A stretch of DNA of 64,000 nt from Alphaproteobacteria bacterium (GCA_024275825.1 JAJRYK010000045.1:16236-80235), one strand, 5' to 3'; positions 33,950 through 43,273 are shown, counted from the stretch's first letter. Numbers and translations: made by a program. Notes: generated by a model not told the origin, from the letters alone.

Positions 33950-34939
33950 ATGAAAAAAGTTCTTGTCACCGGCGCTGCCGGGTTTGTTGGGTTTCATTAT
34001 GCGCGGGCGCTTTGCGCGGCGGGGTATGATGTGCTGGGCATTGATAATCTGAATGATTATTATGATGTGGCGTTGAAGCAGGCGCGGCTGGATGAGCTTG
34101 CGCCGCTGGATAATTTTACATTTGAGAAACTAGATCTGGCGGATCGCACAGGGATGGCAGCGTTTTTCGCGGCGCATAGCCCTGATATTGTTGTGAACTT
34201 AGCGGCGCAGGCCGGCGTGCGTTATTCTATTGATCATCCGCACGCCTATGTCGACAGCAATCTTCAGGGCTTTGTGAATGTGCTGGAGGGGTGCCGGCAC
34301 AATGATGTGGAGCATCTGATTTTTGCTTCCAGCTCATCCGTCTATGGCGCGAACACAACGCTGCCCTTTTCCACAGATCAAAATGTAGACCATCCGATCA
34401 GCCTGTATGCCGCAACGAAAAAGGCCAATGAGCTGATGGCGCATACCTATGCGCATCTTTATGGGCTGCCGTGTACGGGGCTGCGGTTTTTTACCGTTTA
34501 TGGGCCGTGGGGGCGCCCGGATATGGCGGCCTATGGGTTTACCAAGGCGCTCTATGATGGCGCGCCGATCAATGTGTTTAACCACGGCGATATGTTGCGC
34601 GACTTTACCTATATTGATGATATTGTGGAGGCGATGATGCGTTTGGTTGACCGTGTGCCGGGGGCAGATCCGCTCAGCGCTGCGCCGTATCACCTGTATA
34701 ATATTGGCAATAACAGCCCGGAAAAGCTGATGGATTTTATTGAGATTTTAGAGCGGGCAACCGGGCGAACGGCGAATAAAAATATGATGGAGATGCAACC
34801 CGGCGATGTTTACGCGACCTACGCCGATACCGATGATTTGGCGCGTGATATTGGGTTTAAGCCGTCAACGTCGCTGAAAAATGGTGTTGAAGCATTTGTT
34901 GCATGGTATAAGGTCTATCATGGGCTTAATGATGAATAA
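33950..34939 (+). CDS. UDP-glucuronate 4-epimerase-like NAD-dependent epimerase
   Basis: 329 residues of the extended short-chain dehydrogenase family. GAAGFVGFH (~8-16) binds NAD, SSSSVYG and YAATKKANE (Tyr-x3-Lys) are catalytic, and RFFTVYGPWGRPDMA is the UDP-uronate epimerase loop. Makes UDP-galacturonate from UDP-glucuronate for surface polysaccharide. First of a run of nucleotide-sugar genes; the next reading frame overlaps its stop. Confidence 0.88.
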   Translation: MKKVLVTGAAGFVGFHYARALCAAGYDVLGIDNLNDYYDVALKQARLDELAPLDNFTFEKLDLADRTGMAAFFAAHSPDIVVNLAAQAGVRYSIDHPHAYVDSNLQGFVNVLEGCRHNDVEHLIFASSSSVYGANTTLPFSTDQNVDHPISLYAATKKANELMAHTYAHLYGLPCTGLRFFTVYGPWGRPDMAAYGFTKALYDGAPINVFNHGDMLRDFTYIDDIVEAMMRLVDRVPGADPLSAAPYHLYNIGNNSPEKLMDFIEILERATGRTANKNMMEMQPGDVYATYADTDDLARDIGFKPSTSLKNGVEAFVAWYKVYHGLNDE

Positions 34940-35048
34940 CAAAGCTAAATATATTTTGAGTTACCTTACTTGGCCTGGTCTGTTTGCGGCCTGTATGGGC
35001 ATTACGGCCTATGGTTTTGTGCATGATATGACGCTGTTGTTTTTTTAA
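34929..35048 (+). pseudogene. N-terminal fragment of sterol-desaturase-family protein, frameshifted at T7
   Basis: Translates as MMNNKAKYILSYLTWPGLF, then a membrane helix, and stops at TAA inside a run of seven Ts (35040-35046). With six Ts the frame runs through NVAYIFLMVSLFF into the downstream 262-residue gene. So this is the first part of one membrane protein. A real mutation, a homopolymer sequencing error or slippage are the options. Confidence 0.65.
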
Positions 35049-35067
35049 TGTAGCGTATATTTTTCTG

Positions 35068-35856
35068 ATGGTTTCGCTGTTTTTTCTAGAGCGCTTTATG
35101 CCGCATGAGCGGCAGTGGGACGCGCCGGATGGGCAAACGCTCGCTAGTATTTTGCACACGCTTTCCAGCAAGGGCACGGTGCAGGGCATCTTGATTTTTG
35201 GCGGGGTGATTGGGCTTGCGGACTATCTTAAACCTCTCAGTGAAATGCAAAATGCGGGCCAGAATGGCATTTGGCCTATGGATTGGCCGCTCTGGGCGCA
35301 GGTTTGTCTGGGCGTTGTGGCGGCAGAATTTGGGCTATATTGGGCGCACCGCGCGGCGTACCGGATCGAGTTTTTCTGGCGCTTTCACACGATCCATCAC
35401 AGCGTGACGAAGTTGTGCTTTGTGAATACCGGGCGGTTTCATTTTGTGGATAGCCTGGTGAGCATTATTTTGGGCTTGAGCATTCTCATCGCGCTGGGCG
35501 CGCCGATGGAAACTGTGCAATGGCTGAGCGCGATTACGGCGTTCATTGGCATGCTTACCCATTGCAATGTCGAAATGCGCTTTGGCGTGCTCTCCTGGAT
35601 ATTTAACACGCCGGAGCTGCATCGCTGGCACCATAGTCAGGATCTGCGCGAGGGCGATAAAAATTACAGCGAGAATGTGATGTTTTGGGATATTTTGTTC
35701 CGCACCTATTTCAACGAAGACCGCCGCCCGCCCGCCGACATAGGCATTAAAGAATATATCCCGCCCAAGTTCCGTCACCAAATTATCTGGCCATTCATCA
35801 GCAATGTGCAGCGCGGCAAGATCGCACCGGGCTATGAGCCTGTACCGTTTGAGTAG
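35068..35856 (+). CDS. Sterol desaturase / fatty-acid hydroxylase family protein
   Basis: 262 residues with the diiron histidine clusters of the family: HRAAYRIEFFWRFHTIHHS, later HCNVEMRF and HRWHHSQ. Integral membrane oxidase that hydroxylates or desaturates lipids. As an independent gene its ATG 35068 would lie in the middle of a membrane helix; it is probably the main part of a longer gene starting at 34929 that is broken by a T7 frameshift. Embedded between nucleotide-sugar genes, it might modify a lipid anchor, but that is speculative. Confidence 0.8.
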   Translation: MVSLFFLERFMPHERQWDAPDGQTLASILHTLSSKGTVQGILIFGGVIGLADYLKPLSEMQNAGQNGIWPMDWPLWAQVCLGVVAAEFGLYWAHRAAYRIEFFWRFHTIHHSVTKLCFVNTGRFHFVDSLVSIILGLSILIALGAPMETVQWLSAITAFIGMLTHCNVEMRFGVLSWIFNTPELHRWHHSQDLREGDKNYSENVMFWDILFRTYFNEDRRPPADIGIKEYIPPKFRHQIIWPFISNVQRGKIAPGYEPVPFE

Positions 35857-35899
35857 AAACCTCATTGCGCTTCGTGCATAATTCATGCATTTTGCAATC

Positions 35900-36973
35900 A
35901 TGACACATACTATTGCAGGCAAAATAGCGTTTATCACTGGCATTACCGGGCAGGATGGCAGGTATTTGGCAGAACTATTGCTCAGCAAGGGATACGTTGT
36001 GCATGGCCTCGTGCGCTGGGACGCGGCGCCGGTTGATCCACGGCTAGTGGAGATGGGTGTTGTTTTGCATGATGGCGACATGATTGATGCGCTGAATATC
36101 ACCGGGATTATCAAGGCTGTGCAGCCGGATGAGATTTATAATCTGGCGGCGCTATCGCACGTGCGGGTCAGCTTTGACACGCCGGGCTCGACCTTTGATA
36201 TCAATGCCAAAGGCACGCTGAATATTTTGGACGCAGTGCGGGTGCTCGCTATGGAGGAGCGCGTGCGGATTTATCAGGCCTCGTCTTCCGAGATGTTTGG
36301 CTCCAGCGCCGCGCCGCAAAATGAGGACACGCCGTTTCACCCCTGTAGCCCCTATGGCGTATCAAAGCTCGCAGGGTACTGGCTCGGGCGTATTTACCGC
36401 GATTCCTACAACATGTTTATTGCCAACGGGATCTTGTTTAACCATGAAAGCCCCACGCGGGGCGCTGATTTCGTCACCCGCAAGATCACGCGCGCCGTGG
36501 CGGCGATTGAGGCGGGCCAGCAAGAGCGCATGACTCTCGGTAATCTAGATTCCATCCGTGACTGGGGCCATGCGCGCGATTATGTGCGCGGTATGTGGAT
36601 GATGCTCCAGCAGGATACACCAGATGATTACGTGCTGGCGACCGGGAAGGCGCATAGCGTTCTAGAATTTGTCACGTTGGCCTTCGAGGCGATTGGCGTG
36701 GAGCTTGAATGGCGCGGCGAGGGCGTGGACGAGATTGCGGTGAACGCGAAAACTGGCAAAACGGTGATCACGATAGATCCACAACTATTTCGGCCGAAGG
36801 AGGTGCATTACCTGCTCGGCGATGCATCAAAGGCGCGGACGAAAATGGGGTGGCAGCCAGAGATCAGGTTTGAGCAATTGATTGAAGAAATGATCAAGGC
36901 CGACCGGCGTGAAATTTTAAGTGTGCTGGAAGAGACGAACGATGATGGGGATCTATGGCGCAAGGCTGGATAA
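35900..36973 (+). CDS. gmd: GDP-mannose 4,6-dehydratase
   Basis: About 357 residues. NAD(P) motif GITGQDGRYLAELL, catalytic SSSEMFG, YGVSKLAGYW, GILFNHESPTRG and WGHARDYVRGMW are the standard Gmd landmarks. It converts GDP-mannose to GDP-4-keto-6-deoxymannose, the substrate of the fucose synthase two genes on. Start taken at MTHTIAGK; an in-frame Met five codons earlier is possible and neither has a clear ribosome-binding site. Confidence 0.94.
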   Translation: MTHTIAGKIAFITGITGQDGRYLAELLLSKGYVVHGLVRWDAAPVDPRLVEMGVVLHDGDMIDALNITGIIKAVQPDEIYNLAALSHVRVSFDTPGSTFDINAKGTLNILDAVRVLAMEERVRIYQASSSEMFGSSAAPQNEDTPFHPCSPYGVSKLAGYWLGRIYRDSYNMFIANGILFNHESPTRGADFVTRKITRAVAAIEAGQQERMTLGNLDSIRDWGHARDYVRGMWMMLQQDTPDDYVLATGKAHSVLEFVTLAFEAIGVELEWRGEGVDEIAVNAKTGKTVITIDPQLFRPKEVHYLLGDASKARTKMGWQPEIRFEQLIEEMIKADRREILSVLEETNDDGDLWRKAG

Positions 36974-36995
36974 TTTAGTGAGATATATGAAAGGG

Positions 36996-37093
36996 TGTTT
37001 TCACCACGAAGAAAGAGAAGTTTATAAAAGATCACAAAGTTTTTTCACTATTCGTGTTCTTCTTTAATCTTTTTTACTTCGTGGTGTTTTTTA
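36996..37093. repeat. CACCACGAAG long palindromic repeat
   Basis: TTTTCACCACGAAGAAAGA and, inverted, ACTTCGTGGTGTTTTTT form ~30-bp imperfect arms of a ~98-base element between gmd and the fucose synthase gene. The same CCACGAAGAACAC arm type recurs at 60431 and 60696. Confidence 0.65.
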
Positions 37094-37106
37094 CAGGGTT
37101 TTATAA

Positions 37107-38081
37107 ATGACCAATGATTTCAACCATTCTTACGATTTGACCGGTAAACGCATCTGGGTTGCGGGCCATAATGGTATGGTTGGTGCGGCGGTATGCCGGA
37201 TGCTAAAGGATGAGGGCTGCGAGATTTTGACAGCCGCCCGCGATGCGCTGGATCTGCGGGATCAGGTGGCGGTGCATGCGTGGATGGCGGCGCAAAAGCC
37301 TGATGTCGTCGTGCTTGCTGCGGCCAAGGTCGGCGGGATTTTGGCGAATAGTAGCTATCCAGCAGATTTTCTCTACGATAATTTGATGATTGAAGCGAAT
37401 GTCATTCATGGCGCGCATTTGGCGGGTGTGGAGAAATTGTTGTTCCTCGGCTCATCATGCATTTACCCGAAAGAGGCACAAAACCCGATTAGTGAAGAGG
37501 CGCTGCTTACCGGGGCGCTGGAGCCGACGAATGAGGCTTACGCGATTGCAAAAATCGCAGGGATCAAGCTTTGTCAGGCATACCGCGCGCAACATGACTG
37601 TGATTTTATCAGCGCGATGCCGTGTAATCTCTATGGTCCCGGTGATATGTTTGACGAAGAAAAATCACATGTCATTCCGGCGCTGATGATGAAGGCGCAC
37701 GAGGCGAAAGTGAGCGGCGCGGAATTTCTGGAAGTCTGGGGCAGTGGTAAACCGCGGCGAGAATTTCTCTATGTTGATGATCTTGCGCGTGGGTTGGTGA
37801 TGCTCCTTAAAACATATTCCGCCGATAAGCCGATCAATATTGGCGCGGGCGAGGACTCCTCAATTCGTGAACTGGCAGAAATGATCTGTGATGTGGTTGG
37901 TTTTACGGGCACGTTAAAATTCGACGATTCAAAACCAGACGGAACGTATCGAAAATTGATGAATTCTTCGCGACTTTTTGGTGCTGGCTGGTCGCCTGAT
38001 GTTGGTTTAAAAGGCGGGTTAGAGCGCACATATCAGTGGTTTGTACAAAATGAGCAGCATCGCAATGAAGCCGCAGCCTGA
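37107..38081 (+). CDS. fcl: GDP-L-fucose synthase
   Basis: 324 residues. AGHNGMVGAAVCR binds NADPH, AAAKVGGI and GSSCIYPKEA are typical Fcl motifs, YAIAKIAG holds the catalytic Tyr and Lys, and NLYGPGDMF precedes the substrate site. Epimerase-reductase that finishes GDP-L-fucose from the Gmd product. Its 3' end overlaps the start of the mannose-1-phosphate guanylyltransferase gene, so the GDP-mannose supply and use are coupled. Confidence 0.94.
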   Translation: MTNDFNHSYDLTGKRIWVAGHNGMVGAAVCRMLKDEGCEILTAARDALDLRDQVAVHAWMAAQKPDVVVLAAAKVGGILANSSYPADFLYDNLMIEANVIHGAHLAGVEKLLFLGSSCIYPKEAQNPISEEALLTGALEPTNEAYAIAKIAGIKLCQAYRAQHDCDFISAMPCNLYGPGDMFDEEKSHVIPALMMKAHEAKVSGAEFLEVWGSGKPRREFLYVDDLARGLVMLLKTYSADKPINIGAGEDSSIRELAEMICDVVGFTGTLKFDDSKPDGTYRKLMNSSRLFGAGWSPDVGLKGGLERTYQWFVQNEQHRNEAAA

Positions 38082-38946
38082 CATCACGCCCGTGATTTTG
38101 GCCGGTGGGCGCGGGACGAGATTGCGCCCCTTAACGTCTGAGGCTAGGCCGAAGCCTTTTCTGAAATTATTCTCGAGATATTCGCTGTTGCAGGAAACAG
38201 TTCTGCGGTTTCATGACAAAAAATCATTCTCGCCGCCGGTGTTAATTTTACATGATTCAAATCTGGAGAGGGCGAAGATTTCTTTGACTGAAATTGCTGT
38301 GGAAACTGCGGCGATGATCTGCGAGCCTGAAAACCGTAGCACCGCTGCAGCGATTGCGCTGGCCGCTTTTGCGCTTGAGGGTAGGGAGACGGTGATGGTC
38401 GTTATGCCGAGCGATCATTATATTGAGGATGCGGGCGCGCTGCGGTGTGCGGTTATCCAGGCGGCGCAGATGGGCGCGCTGACGAGTATTGGTGTGACGC
38501 CCGCGGGGCCGGGCGATCGCTATGGCTATATCGAGGCGGTAGACGGCGCGATCAAACGCTTCATTGAAAAACCGTCGGTAGAGATTGCTAAAACTCTGAT
38601 TGCACAAGGTAATTGCTATTGGAACACCGGGATTTTTGTGTGCTCACCTGCTGTGTTTCTTAAGGCGCTGAAAACACATGCGCCAGAGATTTATGATGGT
38701 GCGAAATGGGCCTATGAGAGTGGTACGCGCGATGGTGGGGTGATAGCGCTGCAGCGGGAAGTCTATCAGAAAATTCCTGCGCTTGCCGTTGATTATGCGG
38801 TGATGGAGCGCATGAGCGGCGCGCGGCTGGTGGAGCTGAAAACCACGTGGAGTGATGTGGGTACGTGGCCATCCTTGCTTAGACTATGGGGAAAGCTCTT
38901 TATTAAAGTGTCTTGTCGCTTGAAATGCGGTGCTTCTGGCGCATAA
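38050..38946 (+). CDS. manC: Mannose-1-phosphate guanylyltransferase, short form
   Basis: About 298 residues; makes GDP-mannose for gmd and fcl. ILAGGRGTRLRPLT is the nucleotidyltransferase signature, with PKPFLKLF, PSDHYIED, GYIEAVDG, FIEKP and WNTGIFV following. It stops about 20 residues after WSDVGTW and lacks the C-terminal beta-helix and the isomerase domain of long ManC. The end (LIKVSCRLKCG-like) does not look like family sequence, so truncation or an old frameshift is possible. Start is ATG 38050 or 38065. Confidence 0.85.
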   Translation: MSSIAMKPQPDITPVILAGGRGTRLRPLTSEARPKPFLKLFSRYSLLQETVLRFHDKKSFSPPVLILHDSNLERAKISLTEIAVETAAMICEPENRSTAAAIALAAFALEGRETVMVVMPSDHYIEDAGALRCAVIQAAQMGALTSIGVTPAGPGDRYGYIEAVDGAIKRFIEKPSVEIAKTLIAQGNCYWNTGIFVCSPAVFLKALKTHAPEIYDGAKWAYESGTRDGGVIALQREVYQKIPALAVDYAVMERMSGARLVELKTTWSDVGTWPSLLRLWGKLFIKVSCRLKCGASGA

Positions 38947-38982
38947 TGATTTGCAGCTATTTTCATGCTTTAAGGAGTTTTT

Positions 38983-39879
38983 ATGACCGAGCAATCAACG
39001 CGCCATATTATGATGATCGAACCGGCGGTGTTTTATGCCAACCCGCAAACCATGACCACGAATATGTATCAGGTGGGAGAAGAGGCGCGCAGCAAGGATG
39101 AAATTTACAAAGACGCGCTGGCGGAATTTCGGGCCTATCGGGATTTGTTGGTGGAAAACGGGGTGATTGTGACGACGGCGTTCGGCCACGATGATTGCCC
39201 GGATATGATTTTTCCCAACTGGTCATCGACGCATGAGGGTGGGCGGTTGGTGATTTATCCGATGCTGAATGAAAACCGCCGGGCGGAGCGTGTGGCGGAG
39301 ATTATTGATTTTCTCAAGAAAATGTACCCGGATGTGATTGACCTGACGGCGCATGAGAAAGACGGGCTGTTTCTTGAGGCGCGCGGTAGCATTGTGTCTG
39401 ATCGGGTGAACAAGATTGGCTATGTGGCGCTTTCAGCCCGCACTAACCGCGAGCTGGCCGAGAAGTGGGGTGAGCTGATGGGCTATGAGATGGTGATTTT
39501 TGACACCAAAAGCCATACGGGTGATCCAGTTTATCACACGGATTTGATCATCCATATCGGCACAACCTATGCGGGTGTTTGCGCCCCGGCGATTGTGGAG
39601 GCGGATCGGGAGCGGGTGATGGCGCGCTTGCGAGAGTCTCGCGATGTGGTGGAGTTTACGTTGGACCAGCTCTCAACATTTTGCGGTAATGCGCTGGAGG
39701 TTTTAGGAGCCAATAACGACCGCATGCTGGCCATGTCTTCGGCGGCCTATAGCTCGCTGAGTGGGGAGCAGCGCAGCGCGATTGAGGTGCATTTCAAGAA
39801 AATACTGCATGCGCCCTTGCCGACATTAGAGAAATATGGCGGCGGATCGGCGCGCTGTATGTTGATGGAGCTTTATTAG
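38983..39879 (+). CDS. ctlX: Arginine-deiminase-related hydrolase, CtlX-like
   Basis: 298 residues of the amidinotransferase fold. HIMMIEPAVFYANPQTMTTN begins the fold, FPNWSSTHEGG is the substrate loop, LEARGSIVSDR holds the acid residue, YHTDLIIHIG the His and GGGSARCMLMEL the nucleophilic Cys, the layout of CtlX/ornithine-type members. AAGGAG precedes the ATG. Citrulline or arginine-derivative hydrolysis is inferred from family. Confidence 0.82.
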   Translation: MTEQSTRHIMMIEPAVFYANPQTMTTNMYQVGEEARSKDEIYKDALAEFRAYRDLLVENGVIVTTAFGHDDCPDMIFPNWSSTHEGGRLVIYPMLNENRRAERVAEIIDFLKKMYPDVIDLTAHEKDGLFLEARGSIVSDRVNKIGYVALSARTNRELAEKWGELMGYEMVIFDTKSHTGDPVYHTDLIIHIGTTYAGVCAPAIVEADRERVMARLRESRDVVEFTLDQLSTFCGNALEVLGANNDRMLAMSSAAYSSLSGEQRSAIEVHFKKILHAPLPTLEKYGGGSARCMLMELY

Positions 39880-39881
39880 GT

Positions 39882-40058
39882 TTTGAAACCGCAGATGAAC
39901 GCGGATAGGCGCTGATACTTTCTTTGTCGTCATCTCGAACGAGCGTAGCGAGGAGAGATCTTACCACGTTTATACAGGGTTAGATTCCTCACATTCGTTC
40001 GGAATGACGAGGTAGAGTGTTTATAATCCGCGCTTATCTGCGTGCATCTGCGGTTCAA
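39882..40058. repeat. CCGCAGAT palindrome split by a CGTCAT element
   Basis: Left arm TTTGAAACCGCAGATGAACG (39882-39901, continuing to ~39918) is mirrored by right arm 40021-40058, whose complement reads TTTGAACCGCAGATGCACG. Between them lies the 82-base repeat copy C (39928-40009). The outer palindrome probably existed first and received the inner one in its loop. It lies between the convergent ctlX and M3 peptidase genes. Confidence 0.75.
39928..40009. repeat. CGTCAT...ATGACG palindromic repeat element (copy C)
   Basis: CGTCATCTCGAACGAGCGTA through GGAATGACG. It has a GAGCGTAGCGAG hairpin, AGATCTTACCACG, then TTAGATTCC and a second arm. Copy F at ~60466-60686 is the same subtype in reverse orientation, matching over GAGAGATCTTAC and TTAGATTCCTC. 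Confidence 0.75.
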
Positions 40059-40061
40059 AAA

Positions 40062-42107
40062 TCAGGCCGCCTTCTCCACCAATCCCTCACGCCGCAGCAG
40101 TGCATCCGGGTCGGCGTTGCGGCCGCGGAAGTTGCGGTATAGGGTGGCGGGTGGCTGGCTTCCGCCTTTGCTCAGGATATTCTCGCGGTAGGATTTCGCG
40201 GTGGTTTGGTCGTAGAGCCCCTTCTCTAAGAACGCCTCAAACGTGTCAGCATCCAGAACTTCGGCCCATTTATAGCTGTAATATCCTGCGGAATAGCCTC
40301 CTGCGAAAATATGGCTGAAGCTGCTGGAAACCGGTCCGGCGGCGCGTTTGAATAAGCTGGTGTCTTTGGTGGCTTCATCTTCGAAATTGGCGATGTCGGT
40401 GATGTTTGACGGATCGGCGTTGTGCCAGGCCATATCGAGCGTGCCGAGCGTGGTTTGGCGCAGGCCTGCCCAGCCAACCATATAATTCATGGCAGAGCGG
40501 AGTTTTTCGATCAGCGCGGCCGGGATTTTCTCGCCTGTTTCATAATGTCCGGCAAACATATCGAGCGTTTCTTTTTCAAAGCACCAGTTTTCCTGCACCT
40601 GAGAGGGCAGCTCCACAAAATCCCACAGCACGGACGTGCCGCTATGCGAACGATAGGTGACATCCGAAAGTAGGCCGTGGATCGCATGGCCCATTTCGTG
40701 GAATAATGTCGTAACCTCGCCATGGGTGAGCAGGGCGGGCTTGTCACCCGTTGGTTTAGTGAAGTTGCAGACGATCGCAATAACGGGGCGTTCAACAGCG
40801 CCATTATACAGGCCTTGCCCGCGATAATCGGTCATCCATGCGCCCGGCTTTTTGCCGCTGCGCGGGTGGAAATCGGCATAGAGCGTGCCGACGAAGCTGT
40901 TGTCACTTTGGTTGAATAGCTCGAACGCTTGCACGTTTTCGTGCCAGACGGGATAGGCGCTTGAGGGTTTAAAGGTTAGCCCGAACAGCTTCTCGAAATG
41001 CGCAAAACACCCGCGTAAAACTTTTTCGAGCGGGAAATATGGTCGCAGATCTTCGGAAGAAAAGTTGAACAGTTTCTGTTTTTGCTTTTCGGCATAATAG
41101 CCTATATCCCATTGTTTAAGCTCATCAATATCATGTTCACCTTTGGCAAAGGCTTGAAGCTGCGCCAAGTCTTTTTCGGCTGCGGGTTTATAGCCTTCTT
41201 TCATCTTGGTCAGAAAATCCATGACGGTCTCTGGGCTTTCAGCCATGCGGCGTTCCAGCACGTAATGGGCGTGCGTGTCATAGCCAAGCAGTTGTGCACG
41301 TTCGTGGCGGAGCTTGACGATGTTTAGGAGGTTCTCGCTGTTATCCCAGTCATCACCGTATGCGCGGTTGGAGAAGGCGCGCCAGATATGCTCGCGTAAT
41401 TCACGGTTATCGGCATATTGCAGGAAGGGGCCGAAGCTGGGGTAATCCAGCGTGAACAGCCATTTTCCGTCATAGCCTTTTTCGATGGCGGCGTGCGCAG
41501 CGCTGTCGATTGCGGTGTCCGGCAGGCCGGCGAGGTCGGCTTTATCCTCGATTACAAGCTCGTAAGCTTCCGCCGATTTGCTGATATTATTCATGAAATT
41601 TGGAGCGAGGGTGGAGAGTGTTTCGCTGATCTCGCGCAGGCGGGTTTTCTTTGCCTCATCCAGCAAGGCGCCGCCGCGGACGAAATCCCTATAGGTGTCT
41701 TCGAGCAAGGTGGTTTGTTCGGTGTTCAGGCCGAGCGTGTCTTTTTGATCATGCACGGCCTTGATGCGCGCAAACAGCTCTTCATCGAGAATGACATCGC
41801 TGGAAAAATTTGAGGACATTGGGCCGATTTTCTCGACGAGGTCTTGCAGATCATCACCGCCAACGGCGGATAGCGCGTTGTAATAGACCCCCGTGACCTG
41901 GCCGAGCAGCTCGGAGGCGGTTTCGAGCGCGACAATTGTGTTCTCAAAATCTGGCGCATCTGCGCTTGATTTAATTGCGTCAATATTTGCGCGCGCCTGC
42001 TCAATTCCGGCTTCCATAGCGGGCAAGTAATGCTCGGTTTTGATTGCATCGAACGCGGGGGCGTGATTTGGTAGGCTTGAAATTTGTAACAGTGGATTGT
42101 TAGACAT
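40062..42107 (-). CDS. M3-family oligopeptidase (Dcp/PrlC type)
   Basis: A 681-residue zinc peptidase without a signal peptide, so cytoplasmic. The catalytic LFHEMGHAIHGLL lies at about residue 470, with the downstream Glu in the FVELPSQVQENW segment. Length fits dipeptidyl carboxypeptidase Dcp or oligopeptidase A. It degrades short peptides from protein turnover. The ATG at 42105-42107 follows AGGGG on the coding strand. Convergent with ctlX across a nested palindrome. Confidence 0.92.
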   Translation of the reverse strand: MSNNPLLQISSLPNHAPAFDAIKTEHYLPAMEAGIEQARANIDAIKSSADAPDFENTIVALETASELLGQVTGVYYNALSAVGGDDLQDLVEKIGPMSSNFSSDVILDEELFARIKAVHDQKDTLGLNTEQTTLLEDTYRDFVRGGALLDEAKKTRLREISETLSTLAPNFMNNISKSAEAYELVIEDKADLAGLPDTAIDSAAHAAIEKGYDGKWLFTLDYPSFGPFLQYADNRELREHIWRAFSNRAYGDDWDNSENLLNIVKLRHERAQLLGYDTHAHYVLERRMAESPETVMDFLTKMKEGYKPAAEKDLAQLQAFAKGEHDIDELKQWDIGYYAEKQKQKLFNFSSEDLRPYFPLEKVLRGCFAHFEKLFGLTFKPSSAYPVWHENVQAFELFNQSDNSFVGTLYADFHPRSGKKPGAWMTDYRGQGLYNGAVERPVIAIVCNFTKPTGDKPALLTHGEVTTLFHEMGHAIHGLLSDVTYRSHSGTSVLWDFVELPSQVQENWCFEKETLDMFAGHYETGEKIPAALIEKLRSAMNYMVGWAGLRQTTLGTLDMAWHNADPSNITDIANFEDEATKDTSLFKRAAGPVSSSFSHIFAGGYSAGYYSYKWAEVLDADTFEAFLEKGLYDQTTAKSYRENILSKGGSQPPATLYRNFRGRNADPDALLRREGLVEKAA

Positions 42108-42228
42108 TAGGGGACCCTTTCATATGTCTGATAAATATAGGGCACGCAATGTTTGGCGCAAGAGCTAAAGACATTTTATCAAATAATGAGCGCGATGGGC
42201 CGGCGGGGACGTTCGCGGGCGAGGGCTC

Positions 42229-43263
42229 ATGACCTGCGTGGCGATTATTGGCGGAGGTTTGGCGGGCACGGCTTTGGCCTATTGTCTAAAACGCGCGGGC
42301 GCTGCGCCGGTGATTTATGAGGCATCTGACGTGCTGGCCAGCGGCGCATCTGGCAATGAAATCGGCATGGTTAATCCTCGCATTTCAGCGCTGAGAATGC
42401 CGGAGAGTGATTATTTTACCGCTGCATTCGAGCTGGCGCTGCGCACATTTCAGACGCTTGGCGATGTTGATTGGGATCAGTGCGGCGCGCTGCATCTGAT
42501 GACCGATGAGCGCCGGAGGAAACAATATCCGCAGACGGTAAAAAACTGGGGCTGGGACCCGGATCGCATGCGGCTGGTGAGTGCGGTGGAGGCGAGCGAG
42601 ATTGCGGGCATTGAATTACAATACGATGCGTTGTGGTTGCCTGATGCGGGGGCGGTGTCTCCGCGTAAGCTCTGCGCCGCTTATGCCGATGGGATTGACG
42701 TGCGCTTTGGGCGTAAAATTGAGGCGCTGGATGAGCTGGAGGAAGAGATCATCGTGCTGGCCAGCAGCGTGGCGACCGGCGCTTTTGAGCAGACGAAAGA
42801 CTTGCCGATCAAGGCGGTGCGCGGACAGGTGACGCAGGTCAATGCGACGCATTTATCCAAACATATGAAATGCAATATCCATTATGGCGGCTATGCGGCA
42901 AAGCCGCTGGCGGGCGTTCATGTGCTGGGCGCGACGTTTCAGCCATGGCTGGATCACAGCAAAATTTTGCCGGAAGATAATCAGGTGAATATTGATCGGC
43001 TTTGTGAATTTATTCCGGCTTTGGCGGGCGAATATGAGGTGGTTGGTCATCGCGCCTCTGTGCGCGCGGCCTCGAAAGACCACTTCCCAATTGTCGGGCA
43101 CATACCGGGTCATGATCATTTATATTTGTCCACGGCGCATGGCTCACATGGGATTATCAGTGCGCTAAAATCGGCGGAGCTGCTCACTGACATGATCCTG
43201 GGGCGCCCATATTGTTTACCATTGGATGTGATAAAGATCCTTTCGGCAGAGCGCTTTTTGTAG
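42229..43263 (+). CDS. FAD-dependent oxidoreductase, MnmC C-terminal-like
   Basis: 344 residues. IIGGGLAGTALAYCLKRAG binds FAD; ASGASGNEIGMVNPR and GHRASVRAASKDHFPIVG match the oxidase half of MnmC, which turns cmnm5U34 of tRNA into nm5U34. The methyltransferase half is absent, so it is a stand-alone MnmC2-type enzyme, as is common in alphaproteobacteria. MnmA in this window acts on the same base. A related amino-acid oxidase role cannot be excluded. Confidence 0.75.
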   Translation: MTCVAIIGGGLAGTALAYCLKRAGAAPVIYEASDVLASGASGNEIGMVNPRISALRMPESDYFTAAFELALRTFQTLGDVDWDQCGALHLMTDERRRKQYPQTVKNWGWDPDRMRLVSAVEASEIAGIELQYDALWLPDAGAVSPRKLCAAYADGIDVRFGRKIEALDELEEEIIVLASSVATGAFEQTKDLPIKAVRGQVTQVNATHLSKHMKCNIHYGGYAAKPLAGVHVLGATFQPWLDHSKILPEDNQVNIDRLCEFIPALAGEYEVVGHRASVRAASKDHFPIVGHIPGHDHLYLSTAHGSHGIISALKSAELLTDMILGRPYCLPLDVIKILSAERFL

Positions 43264-43273
43264 TTCTCTCTCT

